From: JBBDRV01 sp040905285
Lineage (GTDB): Bacteria > Bacteroidota > Rhodothermia > Balneolales > Balneolaceae
Length of the DNA stretch: 34,189 nt
Direction: 5' to 3'
NCBI GenBank assembly: GCA_040905285.1
Contig: JBBDRV010000140.1
Span: 1 to 34,189, forward strand
Positions 1 to 8,299 of the stretch are shown here, piece after piece. How positions within the stretch are numbered: the stretch's first letter is position 1; each line of letters starts with the position of its first letter. Under the pieces are notes generated by a model that worked only from the letters and a program-made list of their open reading frames with translations, searched no databases and was not told where the DNA came from. A program made the translations under genes and the position numbers.

Positions 1-1
1 A

Positions 2-2095
2 GAAGAGATTGAAAAGCTGCAGAAGGAAAAAATTGAAGCTGTCCGGGCAAATGACGAATTCAGCGATGAATACAAGCAGAAAAAAATAACAGAGGCAAAA
101 AAGGAAGTAGAGCGGGAAAGGGAAAAGCGGTTCAATGAAATCCACCGGCTTTTTGCAGAGCGAAGCGACCGGATCCATACGATTAACCAGCTGCTGAAAG
201 CCTATACGCTTTTTGAGCGGGAAGAAGAATATATCCTGCAGGATGACAAGGTCCAGATTGTCGATGAGCACACCGGCCGGGTATTGTCGGGCCGCCGGTA
301 TTCTGACGGCCTGCACCAGGCAATAGAAGCCAAGGAGCAGGTAAAAGTGGAAGCCGCTACACAGACATATGCAACAATTACGCTGCAGAATTACTTCAGG
401 ATGTATCACAAGTTGTCGGGCATGACAGGGACGGCGGCTACAGAGGAAGGGGAATTCAGTGAGATTTACAACCTGGATGTCATGGTTATCCCAACCAACG
501 AGCCGATCATCAGGGACGACAAAGAAGACCTTATTTTCCGCACCAAGCGGGAGAAATACAATGCAACGATTGAGAAACTTCGCGAATATCACGAAAAAGG
601 CCAGCCTGTACTGGTGGGAACCACAAGCGTGGATGTATCGGAGACGCTTAGCCGCATGCTGAAGAGAGCCGGCATTCCCCATAATGTCCTGAATGCAAAA
701 CAGCACGCCAGGGAAAGTGAAATCGTGCAGATGGCCGGTCAGCCGGGGGCAGTCACTGTGGCAACCAACATGGCCGGCCGGGGAACGGATATTAAATTGT
801 CAAAAGAGGTGAAAGAGAAAGGCGGACTGGCCATTCTGGGTACTGAACGTCACGAGTCAAGACGAATCGATCTTCAGCTGAGGGGACGTGCCGGCAGGCA
901 GGGAGATCCGGGTGAATCCCAGTTCTATGTGTCTCTTGAAGATGACCTGATGGCTCTCTTCGGTGGTTCCGACCGCATTGCAAACATCATGGACCGTCTT
1001 AATTTTGAGGAAGGTGAAGTCATTCAGCACCCCTGGGTGTCAAAGTCTCTTGAAAGGGCCCAGAAAAAAGTGGAGCAGAACAATTTCAGCATCCGGAAGA
1101 AACAGCTGGAGTATGATGATGTTCTGAATAATCAGCGGAATGTCATTTACTCCAGAAGGAAAAATGCTCTGAGCGGCGACCAGCTTCAGAACGATATTTT
1201 TGACATGCTCGAAGACCTGACTGTTAATACTGTGAACAGTTATTATCCGGACGGCGAGTTTGAAAATCTGCGGGACGAAGTGCTGCGGCATCTGGCTGTA
1301 GAGGTTGAGCTGGATCGCGACAAATGGGCTGCTCTCGGTGAAGACGGGCTGATCGATCACATCATCGAGCGTGCCTTTGAGGTGTATCGCTCAAAAGAGC
1401 GAATGATTGCAGAGCCCCTGTACCGGATCGTGCAGAAGATCGAAGAATCTGACGCAAAAAAGAAACCGAACAAGATACAGGTGATTTTTACGGACGGGCT
1501 GCGCCGCATGAGGGTTATTGTAAACGTGGAAAATGCTGCCGGAAATGAAGGACGGGAAGTTGCGCGGGCTCTTGAACGCACGGCTATTCTCTCTACCATT
1601 GATGACAAATGGATGGAACACCTCAGAGAGCTGGATACGGTGAAAGAAGGTATCGGCCTCCGTTCTTTCGGGCAGAAGGATCCGCTCCTTGAGTACAAAA
1701 AAGAAGCGTTCAGCATGTTCAAGGATCTGCTGGATATCATTAACAAAGAAGCCATTTCACTGATCTGGAAAGCGGTACCGGAAATGCAGGCGGATTCCGA
1801 TAAGGTACAGCAGGCCCAGAAGGAAAAAGCAAAAGTAGATATTAACAAAGCCCGGACGCAGCATGCTGATTCTACTAATATGGGTTTCAGGGGAAATCAG
1901 CAGCAAAACGGCGGTGAACGGCAGGAGGCCGCCGCGCCGGGTGAAAAACGTCAGCCGGTGACGGTGGATGAGGAGCCCGGGCGCAATGATTATGTAAAGG
2001 TGCAGAATATGGGGACAAACGAGGTGAAAGAGATCAAGTGGAAATATGCGAAGCGGTTGATTGACGAGGAAGGCTGGATACTGATCGAGCAGTAG
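2..2095 (+). CDS. secA: Protein translocase ATPase SecA, C-terminal part (5' end outside window)
   Basis: SecA is the cytoplasmic motor ATPase that pushes preproteins through SecYEG. The reading frame is open from base 2, so the window holds about 697 C-terminal residues; roughly the first 400 of a Bacteroidota-type SecA lie upstream. Visible in order are a charged helical stretch, the VDEHTGRVL segment, the conserved SGMTGTA motif, VLVGTTSVDVSE, the NBD2 motif ATNMAGRGTDIKL, the arginine-finger region QLRGRAGRQGDPG, the helical scaffold and wing, and a Gln-rich low-complexity tail. It ends in KYAKRLIDEEGWILIEQ, without the Cys-rich SecB/phospholipid-binding zinc motif of proteobacterial SecA, as is usual in Bacteroidota-like lineages. 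SecG of the same machinery is encoded at 28.9 kb, not in the same operon. The first ATG in the window (284) is internal and not the start. Confidence 0.97.
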   Translation, partial: EEIEKLQKEKIEAVRANDEFSDEYKQKKITEAKKEVEREREKRFNEIHRLFAERSDRIHTINQLLKAYTLFEREEEYILQDDKVQIVDEHTGRVLSGRRYSDGLHQAIEAKEQVKVEAATQTYATITLQNYFRMYHKLSGMTGTAATEEGEFSEIYNLDVMVIPTNEPIIRDDKEDLIFRTKREKYNATIEKLREYHEKGQPVLVGTTSVDVSETLSRMLKRAGIPHNVLNAKQHARESEIVQMAGQPGAVTVATNMAGRGTDIKLSKEVKEKGGLAILGTERHESRRIDLQLRGRAGRQGDPGESQFYVSLEDDLMALFGGSDRIANIMDRLNFEEGEVIQHPWVSKSLERAQKKVEQNNFSIRKKQLEYDDVLNNQRNVIYSRRKNALSGDQLQNDIFDMLEDLTVNTVNSYYPDGEFENLRDEVLRHLAVEVELDRDKWAALGEDGLIDHIIERAFEVYRSKERMIAEPLYRIVQKIEESDAKKKPNKIQVIFTDGLRRMRVIVNVENAAGNEGREVARALERTAILSTIDDKWMEHLRELDTVKEGIGLRSFGQKDPLLEYKKEAFSMFKDLLDIINKEAISLIWKAVPEMQADSDKVQQAQKEKAKVDINKARTQHADSTNMGFRGNQQQNGGERQEAAAPGEKRQPVTVDEEPGRNDYVKVQNMGTNEVKEIKWKYAKRLIDEEGWILIEQ

Positions 2096-2121
2096 CGGGG
2101 ATCCCCGCAAGGCTCCGGAGC
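2095..2121. terminator. Two abutting palindromes between convergent secA and the exchanger gene
   Basis: GCGGGGATCCCCGC (2095-2108) is a perfect 14-nt palindrome that begins at the last base of the secA stop codon. GCTCCGGAGC (2112-2121) is a perfect 10-nt palindrome that reaches the stop codon of the opposing gene. Together they fill the whole gap. A bidirectional terminator is the natural reading, but neither strand has a T-run behind it, so this is tentative. Confidence 0.35.
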
Positions 2122-3200
2122 TATTGTCCGTTATGCATGGATTTCCAGACCCTGGCTCTTTTCCTCCATTCACGAATGGCCAGCATGATAATCGTGAAAA
2201 GGGTGATGGGAAGTACAAACCAAAGCATGGTATTGCTGAAAACGGGCAGAGCCGCATGCTCGGCAGATGAAAGCCAAAGATAAACATTATAGGCGGCATA
2301 ATAGCCTAAAAAAACCAGTCCCTCTCCCCGGCTGATGATATGGCCCGTAAAGAAAATGGGCATGCAGGCAAATGAAGCTGCCAAAAGCACAAGCAGGTCG
2401 AACCGGAGAAGGGCTTCATTGACTGGTACTGCCTCGGGAATCACCATTCCGGATATCCCGAGTACAGCGAGTAAATTAAAAATATTGCTTCCTATAATAC
2501 CGCTGACAACCAGTTCCCGCTCACGCCGGAGAGCCGCTACCACAGATGTGGTGATCTCGGGCAGAGATGTACCGGCTGCAACGATCGTCAGCCCGATAAC
2601 CAGTTCGCTGACACCGGCTGCTTCTGCAAACAGGACGGCGCTGTCGACCACCCATCCGGCACCGCCTATCAGCAGAACCAGTCCGGCTGCAACATAGATC
2701 AGATTGAGATACGTCGATCCTTTCTTTTTGGGAATGTCGGCCAGCAGCCCCTCCGCCCGGCTGTTTCTTGCCAGATGCAGCAAATAGATAACCAGGAGTG
2801 TAAACAGCAGAAGACACTCTCTGAAATGAAGGAATCCATTCAATGTAAGAATGAACACCAGAACAGTTATGGCAATCATGACAGGAACATCCTGTCTGAT
2901 CAGCCTGGGATTTACATAAAGCGGGACAATGGCAGCGGAAATGCCAAGAATGAGAAGGATATTTGCAAGATTGCTGCCAACCACATTGCCGAGCAGGATA
3001 TCCGGCTCGCCGCCGGTCCCCGCCTGGATGGTAACGGCAAGTTCGGGTGCACTGGTACCGAAAGCTACCACTGTCAGTCCGATAACCAGCTTGGATATTC
3101 CGAGGGAGTCAGCCAGCCGTGAGGCACCCCGGACAAGTGATTCGGCACCCGCTATCAGGGCCACAAGACCGGCTGTAAACCAGAGGAAGGTTATGGCCAC
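2121..3200 (-). CDS. Calcium/sodium antiporter, CaCA family (YrbG-like)
   Basis: Inner-membrane exchanger of the Ca2+:cation antiporter superfamily, expected to extrude Ca2+ (or another cation) in exchange for Na+ or H+. The 359-residue protein is almost entirely hydrophobic, with about ten membrane segments, and shows the internal duplication typical of the family. The first alpha-repeat is VVAFGTSAPELAVTIQAG near residue 50 and the second is IVAAGTSLPEITTSVVAAL near residue 210. The length matches YrbG-type proteins. The start is a GTG at 3200, leaving the first helix intact. It is convergent with secA and divergent from the flavin reductase gene, with 126 bp between the two starts, so both promoters must lie there. 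The ion specificity cannot be read from sequence. Confidence 0.93.
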   Translation of the reverse strand: MAITFLWFTAGLVALIAGAESLVRGASRLADSLGISKLVIGLTVVAFGTSAPELAVTIQAGTGGEPDILLGNVVGSNLANILLILGISAAIVPLYVNPRLIRQDVPVMIAITVLVFILTLNGFLHFRECLLLFTLLVIYLLHLARNSRAEGLLADIPKKKGSTYLNLIYVAAGLVLLIGGAGWVVDSAVLFAEAAGVSELVIGLTIVAAGTSLPEITTSVVAALRRERELVVSGIIGSNIFNLLAVLGISGMVIPEAVPVNEALLRFDLLVLLAASFACMPIFFTGHIISRGEGLVFLGYYAAYNVYLWLSSAEHAALPVFSNTMLWFVLPITLFTIIMLAIREWRKRARVWKSMHNGQ

Positions 3201-3326
3201 AGGATACCCCGAAAGCTCTGATTCCGATACTTTTTAACCGACATTCTGTTTCCGAATTTCAATAATAATCACAAGTTTGTCACTTTCATCAAACAAATAA
3301 TCTATTTCAACCAATCACCATTCGCA

Positions 3327-3830
3327 GTGAACCTCAATCAACAGAATACAGCCGAGGAATTAAAATCAGTGATGCGGCTCCTGCCCTATCCGGTTACCAT
3401 TGTAACAACCTCTTCCGGTCACAGAAAAAGAGGGGCTACAATAGGATCGTTTACGAGTTTGTCGATGGATCCTCCTTTAATTTCCTTCAATGTAACCAGA
3501 TCGACCAATATACATGATCTTCTGGAGATGGCCGAACATTTTGTGGTTCATGTACCCGGCAGCGGACAGGAAGATCTTTGCGCCCTTTTTGCCATACCCG
3601 ACACAAGGGAGGAGGAACAGTTCAGGGAATTGAACTACAGTCAGGAAGCCGGCTTTCCACCGGTCCTTGACAATGTAGTAGCGGAAATTCACTGTAAAAT
3701 TGTGAACCGGATAGAGGCCGGCGACCATACCATTATCATCGGGGGAATAGAAAAGATACATAAGAACAGGGACGAGCCTGCTATCCTTTATCTTGACGGA
3801 GGTTACCGGTCCGTGGCACTGGACAAATAG
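3327..3830 (+). CDS. Flavin reductase-like FMN-binding protein
   Basis: A 167-residue protein of the flavin reductase-like family (RutF/HpaC/NtaB-type split-barrel FMN-binding domain), usually an NAD(P)H:flavin reductase that supplies reduced flavin to a partner oxygenase. Diagnostic stretches are LLPYPVTIVTTSS, the GATIGSFTSLSMDPPLISF flavin-binding segment (about residues 35-53) and the C-terminal DHTIIIGGIEKI strand. The start is GTG at 3327; no internal ATG precedes the conserved first strand. No partner monooxygenase is adjacent, so the electron acceptor is unknown. It faces the HAD hydrolase gene tail to tail across about 200 bp that contain a partial dispersed repeat. Confidence 0.9.
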   Translation: MNLNQQNTAEELKSVMRLLPYPVTIVTTSSGHRKRGATIGSFTSLSMDPPLISFNVTRSTNIHDLLEMAEHFVVHVPGSGQEDLCALFAIPDTREEEQFRELNYSQEAGFPPVLDNVVAEIHCKIVNRIEAGDHTIIIGGIEKIHKNRDEPAILYLDGGYRSVALDK

Positions 3831-3956
3831 TTAACCGGCACACCTGTCCGGTCGAGTCTTCTGCCGGCTGTCCGGCGATCAGCGAACCGGTTGCCCGAAG
3901 TCTCAGTTTCAGTATTCCCTCGTTGATGGATAAATTCTCTCTATAAATTTGTCCTC

Positions 3957-4020
3957 GCAGTCTGTCGGATTTAAGAACAGAAAGCGAGCAGGATGAGATT
4001 TTGACACAGTGGAACACTAC
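3957..4020 (+). repeat. Truncated copy of a dispersed palindromic element (left arm only)
   Basis: About 64 bp match the left arm of the full element at 23810-23971 with about four differences over the first 61 bp: the gcagtctgt end, then gagcaggatgagatttt and cagtggaacac. The match stops at about 4020, so the loop and right arm are missing. The copy lies in the intergenic space between two convergent genes. A short ORF reads through it on the minus strand, and the same peptide string appears at the other copy; this follows from DNA repetition and does not indicate a gene. Confidence 0.8.
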
Positions 4021-4024
4021 TCGG

Positions 4025-4051
4025 TTAAAAAATAGACTTCAGACTGAGGTC
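4025..4051 (-). terminator. Probable terminator of the HAD hydrolase gene
   Basis: On the minus strand an imperfect inverted repeat (4035-4051, + strand GACTTCAGACTGAGGTC) overlaps the stop codon of the HAD gene. It is followed by a run of six T residues (A-run 4027-4032 on the + strand). The stem has one mismatch and a very short loop, so strength is uncertain. Confidence 0.45.
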
Positions 4052-4671
4052 AGCGACTTGAATGCAGGGATATAACCCTCCCCCAGCCCCTTTATCTCGT
4101 CGTTATTATAGCCAAAGAAAGTCAGCCCGTTTGCTTTCGCGGCATCATAATCATTAACAGAATCGCCGACAAGGACCAGGCGTTCGCTGTTGTATTTGTG
4201 CATTGCCATGATCTGCCGTACAAGATCTGTTTTTAAAGCGGGGGAACCGTGTATGGAGTCAAAAAACTGATCAATCTGCAGGGAACGGCACAGCTCTCTC
4301 AATTCATCCTGGTCAGAACCCGATACGATGTGCATGTTGAATCTGGAATGGTTCGCCTGAATAAATGCCATTGTGTCTTCAATCAGCAGGCCTGGATCCT
4401 TCAGAGTGTTCAGCATATAAACTGAAAACTGATCTGCCAGCTTATGCACGTCATCTTCCGTTATCCCTTCTCCCCGGATCTCCTCAAAAAAAAACCTGAA
4501 CTTCACATACCGGGAGAGGCCGCCGTTTATACGGTGGTAGTCTATCAGCTGTTCTACCTGATCATCAGGATACGGGTTCAATACCCGGCGAAAACCTTCA
4601 TCCCGGATGGACATTGAATCAAGGATGACCCCGTCAAAATCCCATAAAATGGTTTCAAACGGACTGAACAT
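4039..4671 (-). CDS. HAD-superfamily hydrolase (phosphoglycolate phosphatase-like)
   Basis: A 210-residue haloacid dehalogenase-type phosphatase. Motif I is WDFDGVILDS, with nucleophile Asp11 and acid/base Asp13. A helical cap covers roughly residues 20-85. Motif II is HIVSGSDQDE (Ser near 118), the motif III Lys is in the GSPALKTDLV region, and motif IV is LVLVGDSVNDYDAA, which binds Mg2+. The order and length fit the subfamily I phosphatases related to Gph/PgmB, but the substrate cannot be assigned. The ATG at 4671 places motif I near residue 10, as expected. The gene stands alone; upstream is an 870-bp gene-poor region, and two operator-like palindromes lie about 320 bp before the start. 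Confidence 0.88.
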   Translation of the reverse strand: MFSPFETILWDFDGVILDSMSIRDEGFRRVLNPYPDDQVEQLIDYHRINGGLSRYVKFRFFFEEIRGEGITEDDVHKLADQFSVYMLNTLKDPGLLIEDTMAFIQANHSRFNMHIVSGSDQDELRELCRSLQIDQFFDSIHGSPALKTDLVRQIMAMHKYNSERLVLVGDSVNDYDAAKANGLTFFGYNNDEIKGLGEGYIPAFKSLTSV

Positions 4672-4984
4672 AAGCAGGTTTTCTTCTGATTTTTATTGCA
4701 CACTCCATTTGTGAGCTCTTTGCCTGAACACGGGCAAGAAGCCGGGCGGCCGGGATCAGCCCGGTCGCAGACGGTTGTGGCCGAACGTTAATTAAAGCAA
4801 AAATCGGAAGGGTTGCCAGATGCAGACATGGGCCAGTAAGCAATGGGAATTCGGACAGACGGCAGTTCGATATCCCGATGTACAGTTGCCGGAGCTGCCG
4901 GACACTGGCGGCCAGGCCTGGAATAGATGCAGATTTTCAACCAATATCCTGTGTAACAGATTGTCTGTGACTGCAGATCGTCTA

Positions 4985-4998
4985 TTCGAGTTCACGAA
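4985..4998. promoter_or_regulatory. Distal operator-like palindrome TTCGAGTTCACGAA
   Basis: TTCG and CGAA arms are separated by 6 bp, the same architecture as the perfect palindrome beside the S24 repressor gene at 17154-17167. Its centre lies exactly 40 bp, about four helical turns, from the second site at 5025-5038. This would suit cooperative binding by a dimeric CI-like repressor. There is no good promoter around this site itself, so it may be auxiliary. Confidence 0.5.
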
Positions 4999-5016
4999 TA
5001 TATTAGAGTTTTATAA

Positions 5017-5045
5017 TTGTATAGTTCGAGATTACGAATTATACT
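5017..5045 (+). promoter_or_regulatory. Rightward promoter with operator TTCGAGATTACGAA in its spacer
   Basis: TTGTAT (5017-5022) and TATACT (5040-5045) are separated by exactly 17 bp, and the palindrome-like site 5025-5038 fills the spacer. The offsets (2 bp after the -35, 1 bp before the -10) are identical to those at the repressor-adjacent promoter at 17146-17174. The -35 is poor and the -10 is good. The transcript would enter the gene-poor region to the right. Confidence 0.5.
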
Positions 5046-5542
5046 TTTATAAGTGACCGGGGTATTCAGAGCAGAACAAGCATTAACCTGAGACAAATCA
5101 GGCTTTTCAGAGTGAATGTGGCGGAAGAAAGGCAGGTCCCGGGATGGGATGAATCCGGTGCCACCAATAGCAATTCTGAAGGAATCAACCAACGCAAAAA
5201 AGCCATGCAATCTCTCTTACAATAGTCACTGCCAATCAATGGCTGTTGAATTTGCATGAGTTTTAGTTTGTCCGGGGGGAAATGACATTTTTCTTCGGTC
5301 TTTTCATGTTTATGACTGGTGTAAGAACTTTGTCAGCAGGCGGAAAGCTTTCACGATAAAGGCACAGACGGTTAGTGGCACCGGCATAGTACAACTAATA
5401 TAATATAACTAAATATCATATATTTAAATATATGCTTATAACGTCTAAAATAATAATTTTTACCGCCGCCTTATGCAAATACCTGACGAAGAAGCTGACG
5501 ATGTGACAATCTATGACATATGGACGGCCACGGACTAAATGA

Positions 5543-7210
5543 TTACCCCAAAACGCCCACCGGCATCGGGCAGTCCAAGGCTTCAGATATTGCCCTCAGA
5601 AGTTCCTTTTCATCGATGGTTATTTGCCTGTCAGACGTGATACAGTGAATGGCAGCTGAAAGCACATATTTTTTCACCGGATTTGCAGATGCCGCTATTT
5701 CGTCAAGAGCATGATCCAGTTGCTCAAGATCGCAGTCATTTTCCGGCAGCAATGCTATTCCTTCCGGAAGAAGTTGTTCTACAGGTTTCAACCCCGCTTT
5801 CCAGGCCGCTTCAGCGTCTTTGCCTGAAGCATAAGACAATCTTGAAATTAATACGGCTATCTCACTGCCGAGGGTTTTCAGGTGATGGTGACGGATTTTA
5901 GGGGATTTGTCCTCGGAGAAAATATTGTCCAGCTGCCGGGTGATCATCTTCTCGAGAGCAAATTCAAACAGACTTGTCTTCCCATCTTCCCTGGTAAGCC
6001 GCTGTATTGCTTTCCGGAATGTATGGTACTGACCGGAACTCATCTGCCGCAATGAAGGCATTGACAATTCGGCCAGGGGCAAATACCATTCCCTCCGCCC
6101 CCCTTCCAGAACTGAAAGAAGGTTTGTTACATGGACAGCTGTTTTTTCACCGGTCAATTCAAAAATCCATTCAGGAAGATTTTTTCTGCCGGTTTCTGAA
6201 CCTGATATCAGCAGTGCGTAGACCAGGGATTCCGCACCGAAGGGTTCATGTGCTGCCTCCCGCAGGGGGGCTGGGATGGTACGCAGTAATTTTGCTGCAC
6301 TGTTCATCTGTGGTTCTTCCAGTGTACCTATTGAGGCAAGAATAATTTCCGGGGTGAGGGCGCCATGTGCCCCGCCGGGTATTTTTTGTTCAGAAGCGGC
6401 AGTGCTGGCAATCCGGTCTTTTTCAACACGCTTACGTATTCGCTCCTTTTTCCGCTCATTTTCTTTATCATGGGCGGGGTCTATTGCCCGTATGCGATCT
6501 TCAAGGGGTGGATGAGTGGCAAAAGCCCGGTCAAGGGCAGAATGATAACTGTTTGCAAAGAAAAGATGGCTCATCTCCATGGCATGACCATCATTAATTT
6601 TCCCGCCCTCTTTTTTTCCGCCGATCTTACGCAGGGCACCGGCAAGCCCTTCGGGATTCCGGGTATATTGTACGGCGGCGGCATCAGCCAGGTATTCCCG
6701 CTGACGGGATATTGCAGCCTGGATCATGCGCCCGAAAATCATCCCTATGTAACCGATAACAAGCAGTGAAATCCCCAGAATAACAATGGCAATAGCGCCT
6801 CCTCCCCCTCCCCGGCCGCGACCGGAGGAGCCGCCGCCTCTCATTCCGCTTATCATACTGCCTCGCATCATGATAAGCCCAATTATATGAAGTAAAAGAA
6901 TCCCGTTTAGGATGCCGATCAGCCGGATGTTCAGGTTCATGTCGCCGTTGAAAATATGGCTGAATTCATGGGCGATGACCCCCTGCAGTTCATCGCGGTT
7001 CAGTTGCAGTAATGCCCCGCGGGTAACACCGATGGCAGCATCACCGGGACCGAATCCTGCGGCAAAGGCATTGATGTTCTCTTCGTGATCCAGCAGATAA
7101 ATATCCGGGACCGGTAACCCCGAGGCAATGGACATCTCTTCAACGACATTGACAAGCCGTTGTTCCTCCGGGTCACGGGAAGAAATTTCGACTTTGCGGC
7201 CGCCCAGCAT
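5543..7210 (-). CDS. M48 family metalloprotease, HtpX-like, catalytic part (separated from its N-terminal helices by an in-frame TAA)
   Basis: A 555-residue catalytic and C-terminal portion of a membrane-bound zinc metalloprotease of the HtpX/M48 type that pairs with LemA. The zinc motif is HEFSH (His81, Glu82, His85 from this start), and the downstream REYLADAAAVQ carries the third ligand. Two membrane helices flank a Gly/Arg-rich loop (residues about 100-165). The C-terminal third is a helical region ending in a TerB-like segment (AIHCITSDRQITIDEKELL). It lies in the same frame as the ORF ending at 7211. Family members normally read continuously through ...AVAE-LGGRxV..., and here the expected Glu codon is TAA, immediately followed by ATG. 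The protein may therefore be made by reinitiation at TAA-ATG or by readthrough, or the stop may be a mutation or a sequencing error. Confidence 0.85.
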   Translation of the reverse strand: MLGGRKVEISSRDPEEQRLVNVVEEMSIASGLPVPDIYLLDHEENINAFAAGFGPGDAAIGVTRGALLQLNRDELQGVIAHEFSHIFNGDMNLNIRLIGILNGILLLHIIGLIMMRGSMISGMRGGGSSGRGRGGGGGAIAIVILGISLLVIGYIGMIFGRMIQAAISRQREYLADAAAVQYTRNPEGLAGALRKIGGKKEGGKINDGHAMEMSHLFFANSYHSALDRAFATHPPLEDRIRAIDPAHDKENERKKERIRKRVEKDRIASTAASEQKIPGGAHGALTPEIILASIGTLEEPQMNSAAKLLRTIPAPLREAAHEPFGAESLVYALLISGSETGRKNLPEWIFELTGEKTAVHVTNLLSVLEGGRREWYLPLAELSMPSLRQMSSGQYHTFRKAIQRLTREDGKTSLFEFALEKMITRQLDNIFSEDKSPKIRHHHLKTLGSEIAVLISRLSYASGKDAEAAWKAGLKPVEQLLPEGIALLPENDCDLEQLDHALDEIAASANPVKKYVLSAAIHCITSDRQITIDEKELLRAISEALDCPMPVGVLG

Positions 7211-7489
7211 TTAGGCAACGGCGCTTCCACCCTTTCTCAGCTGAGCCACCCGGAAAAGTGTGCCGGAAATAATGATCATGATAATGGCGGCAGAAACAGT
7301 AAGGAACAGGGCGGGATGCCAGATTCGTTCTGTAAGAGAGGCCCCGGGGGGAACATCCGCATGATAACCGAGTACGGCAGCAGCAATGAGATAGACGGTT
7401 GCAATGATCAGTACGACTGCGAGCAGGTAAAAAACAACCAGTTTCCAGGTATTGCGCCTGGCCCGGTCTTGCGCTTCAAAGAAATCCAT
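7211..7489 (-). CDS. N-terminal transmembrane part of the same M48 protease gene (92 residues, ends at in-frame TAA)
   Basis: The 92 residues start MDFFEAQDRARRNTWKL, followed by two membrane helices (about residues 17-40 and 60-80) and LRKGGSAVA, then TAA. This is the usual N-terminus of the LemA-associated M48 proteases, not an independent gene. Its stop codon directly abuts the ATG of the catalytic ORF, and the distance between the two starts (279 bp) is a multiple of three, so no frameshift is needed to join them. A single GAA-to-TAA change would explain the split. It lies 51 bp downstream of lemA, in the same direction. Confidence 0.75.
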   Translation of the reverse strand: MDFFEAQDRARRNTWKLVVFYLLAVVLIIATVYLIAAAVLGYHADVPPGASLTERIWHPALFLTVSAAIIMIIISGTLFRVAQLRKGGSAVA

Positions 7490-7540
7490 AGAGGCGGCTT
7501 TAGGTTGTACAGGTTAATTAATACAGCTATGAACAGTCTT

Positions 7541-8128
7541 TCAGAAGGAGATGTCGGGAGCCTGTCGTTCTTCAGTCGTTTCTATTTCAAAAAGCTGAGC
7601 CGGTGCAAATCCGAATGAGCCGGCCAGAAGGATATTCGGAAACTTTTCCCGGGCGATATTGTAATTCATTACCGCATCATTAAACGACTGGCGGGCGAAT
7701 GAGATCTTGTTCTCTGTGGAAGAGAGCTCTTCGGTGAGCTGCATCATGTTCTGATTGGCTTTCAGGTCGGGATAACTTTCAGACAGGGCAAACATCCGGC
7801 CGAGTGCCCCTGTCAAACCCTGTTCGGCACCCATCAGCTGCTGCATCGCCTCCGGATCGTCAGGCTGCCCGGCAACTTTTTCCTCAACCTGCTGGGCCTG
7901 GTTGCGGGCCTGGATAACGGCTTCAAGCGTTTCACGCTCATGAGACATGTAACCCTTGGCAGTCTCAACCAGGTTGGGAATCAGGTCGTAACGGCGTTTT
8001 AATTGTACATCAATCTGTGCAAAAGCATTTTTAAAGCGGTTTCGCAGGGAAACCAGCCGGTTATAGATGGATACAAGAAAAAAGACAAACCCAAGTATCA
8101 GGGCGATAACGATGATCAGTGTTGTCAT
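7541..8128 (-). CDS. lemA: LemA family protein
   Basis: A 195-residue LemA-family protein: one N-terminal membrane helix (residues 2-22), then a long helical-bundle domain on the extracytoplasmic side. Hallmarks are the NRFKNAFAQIDVQLKRRYDL segment, the IPNLVETAKGYMSHERETL segment, and FNDAVMNYNIAREKFPNILL near the C-terminus. Family members are widely found immediately upstream of HtpX-like or TPM-domain proteins and are thought to act with them in envelope quality control, though the molecular role is not settled. Here it is the first gene of a two-cistron operon with the M48 protease. Confidence 0.93.
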   Translation of the reverse strand: MTTLIIVIALILGFVFFLVSIYNRLVSLRNRFKNAFAQIDVQLKRRYDLIPNLVETAKGYMSHERETLEAVIQARNQAQQVEEKVAGQPDDPEAMQQLMGAEQGLTGALGRMFALSESYPDLKANQNMMQLTEELSSTENKISFARQSFNDAVMNYNIAREKFPNILLAGSFGFAPAQLFEIETTEERQAPDISF

Positions 8129-8299
8129 GTCAATATTGTCTGATTAGTAAGTATGGTCATTTAATTGCAGGCCTGATCCTCAGTACCAGTCAGCATAAGT
8201 AGAAATATCATAAAGATTACTGCAGAAAAACACACGGCATGGACAGAGACTAACAGAATGAATATACGTCATGTGTCCACAGTCGCAAAAGCCCCGCAG

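Larger units (their letters stand above)
4672..5542. other. Gene-poor 870-bp region with operator sites and an AT-rich block
   Basis: I see no convincing protein gene here; the longer ORFs lack family signatures. It contains two TTCG-N6-CGAA operator-like sites (4985-4998, 5025-5038) with a rightward promoter. A short hairpin CCTGA/TCAGG (5087-5102) followed by CTTTTC could attenuate that transcript. A possible 37-codon GTG-started ORF runs 5112-5225 and carries no recognisable motif. A very AT-rich block (about 5395-5460) precedes a 21-codon ATG ORF at 5474-5539 (acidic, MQIPDEEADDVTIYDIWTATD split by no stop until TAA). None of the small ORFs can be supported beyond being open. Confidence 0.5.

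Noticed and set aside
1357..2299. Minus-strand ORFs of 163 and 180 codons across secA
   Set aside because: Antisense to unmistakable SecA coding sequence; Ser/Arg- and Pro-rich chance translations.
4820..5257. Several 60-80 codon ORFs in the operator region
   Set aside because: Mutually overlapping on both strands, none with family features; one starts inside an operator.
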